From Bacteroidales bacterium (GTDB taxonomy: Bacteria > Bacteroidota > Bacteroidia > Bacteroidales > JAOZVK01): a DNA stretch of 21,753 nt. Location: assembly GCA_029938185.1 (NCBI GenBank), contig JAOZVK010000033.1:1-21753 (forward strand), in the 5' to 3' direction. The notes beneath the pieces were generated by a model. That model had not been told where the DNA came from. It did no database searches and saw nothing but the letters and a program-made list of their open reading frames with translations. Positions 15,446-21,753 of the stretch are shown here, piece by piece. A program made the translations under genes and the position numbers. Position 1 is the stretch's first letter, and each line of letters starts with the position of its first letter.

Positions 15446-15495
15446 CTTTGTATTATCATTTAATAATTGAATTTTTTTGTTTAATTTATAGAAAC

Positions 15496-15529
15496 AAGGT
15501 CTTCGACCTATTTAATGTTGCTTATGCGT
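15496..15529. repeat. R1 forward arm upstream of rnfE
   Basis: AAGGTCTTCGACCTATTTAA followed by TGTTGCTTATGCGT; one of the best matches to the consensus, 51 bases before the rnfE start codon. Confidence 0.9.
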
Positions 15530-15554
15530 TTTTAATAACCCTATCCTTTTTTTA

Positions 15555-15661
15555 AACCTTAGTAGAAAATAAAATTAATTATTTTTATACAACCTTATTT
15601 ACAAATATTTAAATAAGATAATAAGCTTGTTTTTTTCTGAAAATATTTTTCTACTAAGGTT
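15555..15661. repeat. 107-bp element with 15-bp terminal inverted repeats
   Basis: AACCTTAGTAGAAAA (15555-15569) is exactly complementary to TTTTCTACTAAGGTT (15647-15661). The interior is AT-rich and non-coding. I see only this one copy, so a MITE identity is a suggestion. Confidence 0.6.
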
Positions 15662-15802
15662 AAAAATTCCAAAATACTTGTGCTGAACTTGTCGAAATAA
15701 GGTTTCTTTTTCTCAAAAAGTGTCAAGTGGCAAATGAAAAATGCCAAAATTTAATCCATATTTTAATCAAGCTTATATACTGAAATCCAGTCAGTTAAAC
15801 AT

Positions 15803-15838
15803 CGCGAGAAAGCAATATTAAAAAGGTCATTGACCTTT
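15803..15838. repeat. R1 reverse arm overlapping the 3' end of rnfG
   Basis: CGCGAGAAAGCAATATTAAA followed by AAGGTCATTGACCTTT. The stem AAAGGTC/GACCTTT is perfect. In gene sense it covers the last three codons and the TGA stop of rnfG. Confidence 0.8.
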
Positions 15839-16414
15839 TTTTGCTTTTTCAAATGCTTTGTAAGCTCTTAAAACAGCATCAGTATAGGCTCTTGAACTAA
15901 TAGTTGCAGCAGTTATTGCATCTATTTCGCCACCGTCTTTACTTACTTTAAGATTATTATTTTTTGGATGTTTTCCATTATACTGTTTGCTCCAATCGGC
16001 TTTTTTCTTTTCCATTTTATCACCCAAACCAGGAGTTTCTTTATGCTCTAAAACCGAAATATTATTTATTTTACCATCCATAGTAAAACCTACCATTAAC
16101 CAGAATTTACCTGTAAAGCCTTTTTTGGTATAACTTTTAATAGCTATTCCAACCATTTTATCTCTGCTTTTTGCAGGATAACATTCAAGAGAATCGCCTT
16201 TTTGCATATTCATTTTAAACATATCCTCAATAGGACTATTATCAAACTGTGGCATTACTTTTTTGATTGCCTCAGTTTTCTTTTTAAGTTTAGCAGCAGC
16301 AATTGGTGCTTTTGTTAGTTCGTAAACATAAGCAAGCGATGTTGAAGCTACAAGTGATACTAAAAATAAAGCTAACACCATATTAAATAAAGTCGATTTT
16401 GTTTTATTTGCCAT
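15827..16414 (-). CDS. rnfG: Rnf complex FMN-binding subunit RnfG
   Basis: A 195-aa subunit with one N-terminal membrane anchor (residues about 10-30) and an extracytoplasmic FMN-binding domain. The covalent FMN site is the C-terminal DAITAATISSRAYTDAV, where T171 takes the place of the flavin-bearing threonine of the family motif (S/D)GA(T/S)xT/S. Upstream, HKETPGLGDKM (124-134) is the conserved ETPGLG motif. RnfG carries electrons between the iron-sulphur and flavin centres of the complex. Its start overlaps the end of rnfD by 11 bases. The last residues (KKGQ) and the stop codon lie inside an R1 palindrome, so the natural C-terminus may have been altered by the repeat; the functional core is intact. 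Confidence 0.95.
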   Translation of the reverse strand: MANKTKSTLFNMVLALFLVSLVASTSLAYVYELTKAPIAAAKLKKKTEAIKKVMPQFDNSPIEDMFKMNMQKGDSLECYPAKSRDKMVGIAIKSYTKKGFTGKFWLMVGFTMDGKINNISVLEHKETPGLGDKMEKKKADWSKQYNGKHPKNNNLKVSKDGGEIDAITAATISSRAYTDAVLRAYKAFEKAKKGQ

Positions 16415-17519
16415 TTTTAATCACCTCCCCGAAACGTTTTGGTTTAACATACATATTAATTAGTGGTACAAAAGCATTCATTATAAGTATTGCAAATGAC
16501 ACACCTTCAGGATATGCCCCAAATACTCTTATTATTACTGTTAGCATTCCTATACCTACACTATAAATAATCATTCCTTTTACTGTCATAGGTGTTGATA
16601 CATAGTCGGTAGCCATAAATATAGCACCCAATAACACACCACCTGTTAAAATATGAAATAAGGGATCAGCCATTTGAAATGCAATACGTTGGTCTTCGTC
16701 ATTAGTATAATGAAGTATTGGTAAATCTAAACCTATGCTTGACATTATAAAATCGTGACCACCTGTACTAAATAGCCATAATATTCCTGCAAATAAACCA
16801 ATTGTACCAACTGTTACTACAGGTATATGCCATGTAACGATTTTGCGAACAAGCATATATATAAATCCAATAATAATTGCAATACCAGCTGCTTCGCCCA
16901 GTGAGCCTCCAATGTCTCCAATAAACATTTGAAAATAGTCGGGTATTGTGTCCATGATTTTCGAGATTGGCTCTCCATTTCTAATACCATCTTTTACAAC
17001 TCCAAGTGGTGTTGCTCCTGTATTTGCATCAACAACTTCTTTTGGTGCATTTCCAAAAAACCAAAAAATAGAACCAGTTCCGGGTTTTGGCCAACTTGTC
17101 ATCTGTACTGGAAACGAAATAAGAAGAAAAACACGACCAACAAGAGCTGGATTGAATGGATTGTTTCCTAAACCGCCAAATGACATTTTTCCGACACCAA
17201 TAGCAACTAATGAACCAATTAAAATTATCCATATCGGCAAGTTACTTGGAACATTAAATGCAAGCAATAGTCCTGTTATTATTGCCGAACCATCGTTTAA
17301 TGTTGGTTCTTGTTTTAATAAAAATTTTGTAATTATATACTCAAATAACATTGCAGAAGCAACGGCTGTTGCCGTAACTATCAGCGCACCAATTCCAAAA
17401 AAGTAAAGCGAAACTGCTAATGTTGGCAATAAAGCTATTATTACTCCATACATCAACGATTTTATTGAGTCTTTACCATACACATGTGGCGAAGGTGATA
17501 CTTTAAATAAATTACTCAT
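16404..17519 (-). CDS. rnfD: Rnf complex membrane subunit RnfD
   Basis: A 371-aa membrane subunit with about nine or ten hydrophobic helices. It opens with VSPSPHV (residues 7-13), typical of RnfD, and has NDGSAIITGLLLAFNVP (75-91) and GGLGNNPFNPALVGRVFL (115-132), conserved in RnfD/NqrB. The covalent FMN site is TGAT170PLG. The C-terminal half contains DPLFHILTGGVLLGAIFMATDYVSTP. RnfD holds a membrane flavin and is thought to take part in ion translocation. It overlaps rnfG by 11 bases, the only tight junction left in this rnf set. A 540-base repeat-filled gap separates it from rnfC. It starts at ATG 17519, with a TAAATTTG box about 57 bases upstream. Confidence 0.96.
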   Translation of the reverse strand: MSNLFKVSPSPHVYGKDSIKSLMYGVIIALLPTLAVSLYFFGIGALIVTATAVASAMLFEYIITKFLLKQEPTLNDGSAIITGLLLAFNVPSNLPIWIILIGSLVAIGVGKMSFGGLGNNPFNPALVGRVFLLISFPVQMTSWPKPGTGSIFWFFGNAPKEVVDANTGATPLGVVKDGIRNGEPISKIMDTIPDYFQMFIGDIGGSLGEAAGIAIIIGFIYMLVRKIVTWHIPVVTVGTIGLFAGILWLFSTGGHDFIMSSIGLDLPILHYTNDEDQRIAFQMADPLFHILTGGVLLGAIFMATDYVSTPMTVKGMIIYSVGIGMLTVIIRVFGAYPEGVSFAILIMNAFVPLINMYVKPKRFGEVIKNGK

Positions 17520-17575
17520 AATGTTTAATAATATACTGATTTATAAAATTTGGGTTCTTAATATTTATTTACACA

Positions 17576-17583
17576 CAAATTTA
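17576..17583 (-). promoter_or_regulatory. Putative -7 box (TAAATTTG) for rnfD
   Basis: Matches TAnnTTTG on the minus strand about 57 bases before the rnfD ATG. No good -33 element is visible. If real, it would give rnfDG its own promoter, separate from rnfC. Confidence 0.3.
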
Positions 17584-17691
17584 TTTTTTGTAAAATACAT
17601 AATTAATTAAGTGAAAGTTAAAAGTTTATTTATGGCTTATAAACAGCTTAATATAAAAAAAATAAAAAATATTTTTCTTTATATAGCTATC

Positions 17692-17818
17692 GGCTACCAG
17701 TTTTAAGTTGGACGCTTTTTAACCGCAAAGTTACACAAAGTTTGACGCAAAGTTTCTCTTTAACTTTATGGTTGAAACCATTTGAAAAACAAGAGTGTCC
17801 AATCTTATGCGGATAGCC
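17692..17818. repeat. R2-variant MITE-like element (127 bp)
   Basis: Ends GGCTACCAGT...GGATAGCC, with imperfect terminal inverted repeats containing TTGGAC/GTCCAA as in R2, but a different interior (CGCAAAGTTACACAAAG...). A truncated relative lies at 10555-10612. The flanks TAGCTATC and TATTTATC could be a decayed target duplication. Confidence 0.75.
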
Positions 17819-17836
17819 TATTTATCCTGTAATTTA

Positions 17837-17882
17837 TAAGTACTCTGACAAAAGTTTATTAACATTTATATTTTATTAATTT
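17837..17882. repeat. Left part of an R1 element split by R2
   Basis: TAAGTACTCTGACAAAAGTT matches the R1 interior seen at 2221 and 3681. The element resumes at 18009 and ends in a reverse arm at 18063. Confidence 0.75.
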
Positions 17883-17883
17883 G

Positions 17884-18008
17884 GGCTACTCACGTAAAGT
17901 TGGACAGTGTTGTTTATCAGGTATTTCGTAATAGTATAAAAATCAATCCTGTTAATCCTGTAAATCCTGTCAAAAAATAAAATAATGTCCAATATTAAAC
18001 GTGTAGCC
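17884..18008. repeat. R2 MITE-like element, copy 3 (reverse), with 8-bp target duplication
   Basis: A 125-bp element GGCTACTCACG...ACGTGTAGCC in inverse orientation to copies 1 and 2, with two extra 'AATCCTGT' units in its interior. The flanking sequence TTAATTTG is duplicated exactly (17876-17883 and 18009-18016). Confidence 0.92.
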
Positions 18009-18024
18009 TTAATTTGCATATTGT

Positions 18025-18063
18025 CAGAATACGAAAGCAACATTAAATAGGTCGAAGAGCTTA
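18025..18063. repeat. R1 reverse arm at the rnfC stop
   Basis: CAGAATACGAAAGCAACATT followed by AAATAGGTCGAAGAGCTTA. One stem base has changed (GAGC for GACC). The final TTA is the complement of the rnfC stop codon. Confidence 0.85.
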
Positions 18064-19395
18064 ATTAGAATTACGTTCTCTTACAATTCTTCCAACATTT
18101 GCTTTACCTAATCTGATATAGTCAAGCAATGGTCTATCCGAAGGACAAACATAGCTACACGAACCACATTCTATACAATCTAATACTCTATCCTTTTCAA
18201 CTCGTTCGAATATCTTTTTTTGTGTTGCTGTCATCAAAACATATGGTTCAAGTCCCATCGGACATACTGTAATGCATTTTGCACAGCGAATACATGCATG
18301 GCTTTTTCGTCGTTTCGATTCAACATCTCTAATTAATAATACTCCTGAAGTTCCCTTTGTTACAGGTATATCTAATGAATTTAGAGCTTTTCCCATCATA
18401 GGACCTCCGCTTATTATCTTTCCAGTATCATCTGGGAAACCTCCAGACTTGTCGATTAGTTTTGAAATTGGTGTTCCAATTCGAACAACAAAATTTGCGA
18501 AATAATTTACTGATTTACCCGTTATGGTTACAACTCTTTCAAACAAAGGTTTATTCTTTTGAATAGCTTCGTATACTGCAAAAGCGGTTCCTACATTATG
18601 TACCACCGCACCTACAGCTATTGGTAAGCCTCCCGAAGGAACCTCACGTCCAGTTATTGCTTTGATTAACTGTTTTTCACCACCTTGTGGATATTTAACT
18701 TTTAATGCCTGCACCTCAATACCATCGTATTCTTTTAATAGATGTGTGAAATTATTTATTGCATCTTCTTTGTTATTTTCAATTCCAATAACAGCTTTTT
18801 CAACACCTAATGCAGTCATTAACAAACGAGTACCAACTACTATTTCTTCGGCTTTCTCTATCATTAATCTATGGTCGGAGGTAAGGTAGGGTTCACATTC
18901 CACACCATTTATAAGTAATATTTCGGCTGTCATATCTTTCGGAACCGATAATTTTACATGTGTAGGAAATGTTGCACCACCAAGACCAACAATACCAGAT
19001 TCATTTACTTTTTTTACTATTTCATCAGCAGATAGAGCAATTTTTCTATTAATTTCTATACTTCTGTCAATAGTTTCTAACCATTCATCGCCTTCAACTT
19101 TAATGAAAACAGCTTGTCGTTTGTAGCCGCTACTATCAACTATCGAATCAATTTTAGTTACTGTGCCAGATACTGATGAATGTATATTTGCCGAAATAAA
19201 ACCACTACTTTCAGCAATCAATTGACCTACCTTAACTTTTTCTCTTCGTTTTACTATAACTTTTGATGGTTTACCAATATGTTGAGATACAGGTATTGTA
19301 ACTATATCTGGTATTGATAGATTTTCAATCGGCTTTTCTGCTGATATTTTGTTTTCGGGAGGGTGAATACCTCCTTTTGAAAATGTTTTTAACAT
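18061..19395 (-). CDS. rnfC: Rnf complex iron-sulphur/NADH subunit RnfC
   Basis: The peripheral subunit thought to carry the NADH/FMN site. Residue numbers are for the 444-aa form starting at ATG 19395 (MLKTFSKGGIHPPENK), which fits RnfC proteins; a TTG nine bases further up (19404) would add three residues. Motifs are KGGIHPPENK near residue 8, IVGLGGATFPTHVKL near 137-151, LLINGVECEPYLTSDHRLMIE near 160-180 (in a longer run), and two 4Fe-4S clusters near the C-terminus, CIRCAKCITVCP and CIECGSCSYVCP. Length matches the short form without a long C-terminal repeat tail. rnfB, usually just upstream, is absent; an ATPase gene lies there, 48-57 bases away. Confidence 0.96.
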   Translation of the reverse strand: MLKTFSKGGIHPPENKISAEKPIENLSIPDIVTIPVSQHIGKPSKVIVKRREKVKVGQLIAESSGFISANIHSSVSGTVTKIDSIVDSSGYKRQAVFIKVEGDEWLETIDRSIEINRKIALSADEIVKKVNESGIVGLGGATFPTHVKLSVPKDMTAEILLINGVECEPYLTSDHRLMIEKAEEIVVGTRLLMTALGVEKAVIGIENNKEDAINNFTHLLKEYDGIEVQALKVKYPQGGEKQLIKAITGREVPSGGLPIAVGAVVHNVGTAFAVYEAIQKNKPLFERVVTITGKSVNYFANFVVRIGTPISKLIDKSGGFPDDTGKIISGGPMMGKALNSLDIPVTKGTSGVLLIRDVESKRRKSHACIRCAKCITVCPMGLEPYVLMTATQKKIFERVEKDRVLDCIECGSCSYVCPSDRPLLDYIRLGKANVGRIVRERNSN

Positions 19396-19413
19396 AACAA
19401 TCAATTTTTTTAA

Positions 19414-19448
19414 TTAAGGTCGATGACCTGTTTAATGTCGCTTATGCT
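19414..19448. repeat. R1 forward arm between the HEPN ATPase and rnfC
   Basis: TTAAGGTCGATGACCTGTTT followed by AATGTCGCTTATGC. The stem is intact with loop GAT. This single arm fills most of the 48-bp gap between two genes. Confidence 0.85.
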
Positions 19449-19452
19449 TGTT

Positions 19453-20961
19453 CTATTGTCTATTTTGCCAATTATCAATTCTCGAAATTATTTCTTCACA
19501 ATATGCTTTTGCTTGATTTTTTTCAAATTCTTTTAAAATATTTTCTTTATTATGAGCTAAGGGATTTCGTATTTTTGCAAGAAAGTCAAATTTAGGTTTC
19601 CATTCTTTAAACTCTCTTCCAAATATTTGTTTAAACCAATTCCATTCAACTCGCATAAAATTATCAAAAAGTTCGGCTGGATAAGTAAAATCCAATAAAT
19701 TTTCGGAATAAGTATCAGGAAAACTTTTTTTCTCTCTCATTTGCATTTCTTCTAACTTAACAATTACCTTTTCTTTGTTTTGTAACTTTCTGAACTTTGT
19801 AATCCAATTTTTGCCATACTTTTCCAATAGCCATTTCATAACAATATGTCTTAATTTGGTTTCAGTTTCGCTCCATAAATCCCAAACAGGCATTTCTCTT
19901 TTTTTTATTATAAGGAAATTCTCAAAATCATGAGAGAAAGCATCATATCCTTTTGTCTTTTTCCATAAATCTATTGTTTTATTTTTACTTTTTCCAATCA
20001 GATTATAACGTTCTAATTTTTCAGCTTCGGTAACAGTAATATTATATACAGGACCAACTATAATTTGTAATAACTTTGTATCTAATTCTTCTTCTTTCAG
20101 TAAATCCAAAATAGTTTTGTAATTATTAAAAATAGTTAATTTGATTTTTTTTCTTGTTATATCTATTGTTTGTATTATATTATCTGTTAGATTATTATAA
20201 AGATGATAATTGAATAAATCAAGAAAATAGGGATGTTTTCCTGCAAATTCATATATCTTTTGTTTAGCTTCGTTTGTGATTGGAACTCTACTATTAAAAA
20301 ATTTATCCCAATATTCAGTTAAATCTTCATCTTTATACATACCAAGATATATATCATCGAATGTTTGGAAGAAATTTGAGTTACCACCAATCTTTTCAAT
20401 CTCTTTTAATGTTCTTCTTGATATTGTAACAATACATATATTTGTTATGGGATTATAAGAAAGTTCTCTTAGAAATTGAAAATCTCTGTATGTAAAGAAT
20501 TTTTTAACTGCATCAAATTCATCAAAAACATATAAAGCTCTATAGCCTGTGTTTTTTAAAATTTCAAAATATTCTTTTATATATTCTTCTCGCCAAAACC
20601 CTTTTTCTGCTTTTTCAAAATTATCAAATATATCAATAAATACTGTTTTTTCAATTTTTGATTCTTTTAATATTTTTTTATGAAGCTCTTTTATTATTTT
20701 ATAAAAAAAAATATCCGAGCTTGGTATTCTACCAACACCTATTTGTATTGGTATAATTTGTCTGCTTTCAAGTAGTTCTTTGTTATCAAATATAGCTTTT
20801 TCGGCAAGACTGGATTTTCCAATACGAGCTAAACCTTGAATTGCAAGATTTCCGTAAGCCTCTCCAAATATTCTGTTTTGAACTGCTTTAATTTCATTCT
20901 TTCTTCCAATAAACCTGTTTCCTGAAACTATTTTACCGTAATCTGCAAAAGGATTTTCCAT
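19453..20961 (-). CDS. STAND/AAA ATPase with C-terminal HEPN-like domain
   Basis: A 502-aa protein. Residues about 12-30 (VSGNRFIGRKNEIKAV) precede Walker A GLARIGKSSL (43-52), then Walker B ALYVFDEFD (142-150) and a sensor segment TISRR (179-183), the pattern of bacterial STAND ATPases of the GxRRIGKTSL type. The C-terminal portion has ETETKLRHIVMKWLLEKYG... and ends with a helical domain containing AKIRNPLAHNKE, where R465 and H470 form the RNxxxH motif of HEPN ribonucleases (Swt1-like). This predicts a nucleotide-controlled RNase, a design common in antiviral or stress suicide systems. It sits in the place expected for rnfB, 48 bases before rnfC and flanked by R1 repeats. It has no known link to Rnf, and nuclease activity is inferred only from the motif. 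Confidence 0.75.
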   Translation of the reverse strand: MENPFADYGKIVSGNRFIGRKNEIKAVQNRIFGEAYGNLAIQGLARIGKSSLAEKAIFDNKELLESRQIIPIQIGVGRIPSSDIFFYKIIKELHKKILKESKIEKTVFIDIFDNFEKAEKGFWREEYIKEYFEILKNTGYRALYVFDEFDAVKKFFTYRDFQFLRELSYNPITNICIVTISRRTLKEIEKIGGNSNFFQTFDDIYLGMYKDEDLTEYWDKFFNSRVPITNEAKQKIYEFAGKHPYFLDLFNYHLYNNLTDNIIQTIDITRKKIKLTIFNNYKTILDLLKEEELDTKLLQIIVGPVYNITVTEAEKLERYNLIGKSKNKTIDLWKKTKGYDAFSHDFENFLIIKKREMPVWDLWSETETKLRHIVMKWLLEKYGKNWITKFRKLQNKEKVIVKLEEMQMREKKSFPDTYSENLLDFTYPAELFDNFMRVEWNWFKQIFGREFKEWKPKFDFLAKIRNPLAHNKENILKEFEKNQAKAYCEEIISRIDNWQNRQ

Positions 20962-20969
20962 ATTTTTTA

Positions 20970-21039
20970 TTTAAGGTTTTTGACCTATTTTAAGTTTGCT
21001 CCTGCTTCATTTCTAAATAGGTCGATTTAGACCTGTTTA
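20970..21039. repeat. R1 forward arm and a second R1-like palindrome
   Basis: TTAAGGTTTTTGACCTATTT followed by TAAGTTTGCTCCTGC starts 9 bases upstream of the ATPase ATG. Then AAATAGGTCGATTTAGACCTG at 21015-21035 (GGTC/GACC palindrome with a 5- to 6-nt loop) ends the element. The two arms are in inverted orientation only 10 bases apart, so the interior is missing. Confidence 0.7.
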
Positions 21040-21140
21040 AAATCTGAATTGTTTAACTTTTTCCCAAAAAAAAATGTTAGAGTTATCTTCATTGGCACAC
21101 GTATACAAGCTTGTTTAACCCACCATATACCCACTTTTAT

Positions 21141-21424
21141 CTAAATACGAGTATTTATTTCCCAGTATCCGCTTCTTTTTTTTCCTATTCTTTCTACTAA
21201 ATTCAAGTCTTTTAGTTTTTTCATATTATTTTCAATTGTCGTTCTGCCAAGTGCTGTTTTCTCAGATAGTTCTTTGTAAGTAATGTCTTTTTTTACACTA
21301 ATTTTGGATTAATCGCTGATATTGTCGTTTCAAGTTTTGAACGTGTTGAATTATCAATATTTAATCCTGTTACAATGTTATTATCATCAACTCCAAGCAA
21401 AATAATTTCACCTTGTGAATTGCA
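21141..21424 (-). pseudogene. AlbA_2/winged-helix regulator, internally deleted remnant
   Basis: In gene sense, NSQGEIILLGVDDNNIVTGL, then STRSKLETTISAINPK resembles the nucleotide-binding core of AlbA_2 (Schlafen-like) domain proteins. This frame stops at 21293. A shifted frame continues KKDITYKELSEKTALGRTT, then LKDLNLVERIGKKRSGYWEI to a TAG at 21141-21143, the typical C-terminal winged helix of the same family. The central part of the gene (normally several hundred residues) is missing, and the join shifts the reading frame within a run of seven A. It is fused at its 5' side to a toxin fragment, so it cannot make a normal protein. Confidence 0.6.
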
Positions 21425-21505
21425 AAATAAGTTTTTTAATAGATTTAGGCTGTTGCATTTGCATAAAATGATTAATGGGCTGCTATCACTAACTATTATT
21501 TTCAT
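21425..21505 (-). pseudogene. DUF3368/PIN-type toxin, N-terminal fragment
   Basis: From ATG 21505 the frame reads MKIIVSDSSPLIILCKCNSL, then NLLKNLF. This matches the start of DUF3368 PIN-domain toxins (V-S-D-x-S-P-L-I, where the Asp is the first metal ligand). The similarity ends after about 27 residues and the frame runs into AlbA_2 sequence. The remaining PIN acidic residues are lost, so the toxin is dead. It overlaps the antitoxin-like frame by 17 bases, as in intact pairs. Confidence 0.6.
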
Positions 21506-21710
21506 TATTCCACTTTTCAATAGTTATTAAATCATCTTCTAATTCATAATCCAAAACAGGAATATTTAGATTTCCTAAAAAATCTATGGTTTCCATTTTT
21601 GTCCGCTTTAATTGTTTTGATAACTGCCCTAAGCTAATATCACCTGATTGATAGGCTTTTATAACCAACCATTTTACTAATCCTGTTTTTAAAATTTCAT
21701 TAGTTCTACT
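21489..21710 (-). pseudogene. UPF0175-like antitoxin, probably truncated at its N-terminus
   Basis: An open frame of 73 codons ends with TAG at 21489-21491 and reads ...KTGLVKWLVIKAYQSGDISL, then GQLSKQL...NIPVLDYELEDDL. The segment (A/L)YxxGxISLGxxxxxL followed by an acidic tail matches UPF0175 antitoxins, the usual partners of DUF3368 toxins. No ATG precedes the conserved part; a TAA lies at 21711-21713. TTG or another start is possible, but decay of the N-terminus is likelier because the toxin is also broken. Confidence 0.5.
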
Positions 21711-21753
21711 TTACGAACTTAAAACTATTTGATAATTAAACTATTAAATCATT

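Larger units (their letters stand above)
15446..15826. other. Repeat-filled gap between rnfG and rnfE
   Basis: A 381-bp gap without a supported gene. It contains an R1 forward arm (15496-15529), a 107-bp element ended by a perfect 15-bp inverted repeat (15555-15661) and an R1 reverse arm at the rnfG stop codon. The remaining bases show no recognisable feature. Confidence 0.75.
17520..18060. other. Gap between rnfC and rnfD with nested repeats
   Basis: A 541-bp gap without a gene. Contents: a possible promoter box for rnfD (17576-17583), an R2-variant element (17692-17818), and R1 interior sequence (17837-17882) interrupted by R2 copy 3 (17884-18008), after which the R1 element resumes to end on the rnfC stop codon. 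The R2 copy has an exact 8-bp target duplication. Confidence 0.85.

Noticed and set aside
14958..15470. Plus-strand open frame of 170 codons opposite rnfE
   Set aside because: It lies wholly antisense to a clear rnfE and its product has no recognisable features; a shadow frame of AT-poor membrane codons.
16948..17406. Plus-strand open frame of 152 codons opposite rnfD
   Set aside because: Antisense shadow of rnfD, with no independent evidence.
14060..19395. Nqr (Na+-translocating NADH:quinone reductase) operon instead of Rnf
   Set aside because: RnfC with two 4Fe-4S motifs is present and no nqrF or nqrA-type subunit is found; gene order C-D-G-E-A is that of rnf.
2127..21039. R1 repeats as integron attC sites flanking gene cassettes
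   Set aside because: They lack the paired GTTRRRY/RYYYAAC core sites of attC, occur in both orientations around genes, and surround conserved operon genes; no integrase is present.
2127..21039. R1 repeats as a CRISPR array
   Set aside because: Copies are widely and irregularly spaced, in both orientations, and separated by whole genes; there are no cas genes.

Overview
This is a very AT-rich window in which nearly all genes lie on the minus strand. Several features point to an uncultured member of the Bacteroidota (Bacteroidales/Marinilabiliales type): a SpoIIE-family phosphatase with the usual ADCTGHGVPGA signature, a lipobox lipoprotein and an outer-membrane barrel protein typical of the phylum, an Rnf complex, TAnnTTTG-like promoter boxes and no obvious Shine-Dalgarno sites. 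I identify the phylum by gene style; no taxonomic marker gene is present.

Layout from left to right. 1-400: a broken IS1-type transposase gene next to a TAGCC-ended MITE. 506-700: a cold-shock protein with a good terminator. 912-4858: a membrane-anchored SpoIIE-type phosphatase, a lipoprotein and an outer-membrane protein. 5007-13204: an accessory or defence-like block. In transcription order it holds a two-domain TIR/DUF4062-like protein, an N4-type DNA methyltransferase overlapping a HinP1I-like restriction enzyme, a 1087-aa nSTAND1-TM-coiled coil-WD40 protein, a protein with repeated RNA-polymerase alpha-CTD-like modules, and an overlapping pair of a DUF6036-like nucleotidyltransferase and a small unknown protein. 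14060-19395: rnfC, rnfD, rnfG, rnfE and rnfA, coding for most of an ion-pumping ferredoxin:NAD+ oxidoreductase. rnfB, expected just upstream of rnfC, is not there. In its place (19453-20961) is a STAND-type ATPase with a C-terminal HEPN-like RNxxxH motif. 21141-21710: remains of a UPF0175/DUF3368 toxin-antitoxin pair fused to remains of an AlbA_2/winged-helix regulator.

The most striking non-coding feature is a dispersed palindromic repeat, here called R1, with core AAGGTCTTCGACCT followed by ATTTAATGTTGCTTACG. It occurs about 16 times and sits at gene edges in a fixed orientation: one orientation abuts or overlaps stop codons, the opposite one lies 10-50 bases before start codons. Pairs of R1 arms enclose a conserved interior and look like the ends of a 120-190 bp MITE that has filled most intergenic gaps, including those inside the rnf operon. 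A second family, R2 (GGCTAC...TAGCC, 116-127 bp), has exact 8- and 9-bp target duplications at two copies, one of them nested inside an R1 element. The window therefore combines a conserved energy-metabolism operon, heavy colonisation by small non-autonomous elements, and two candidate NTPase-centred conflict systems.
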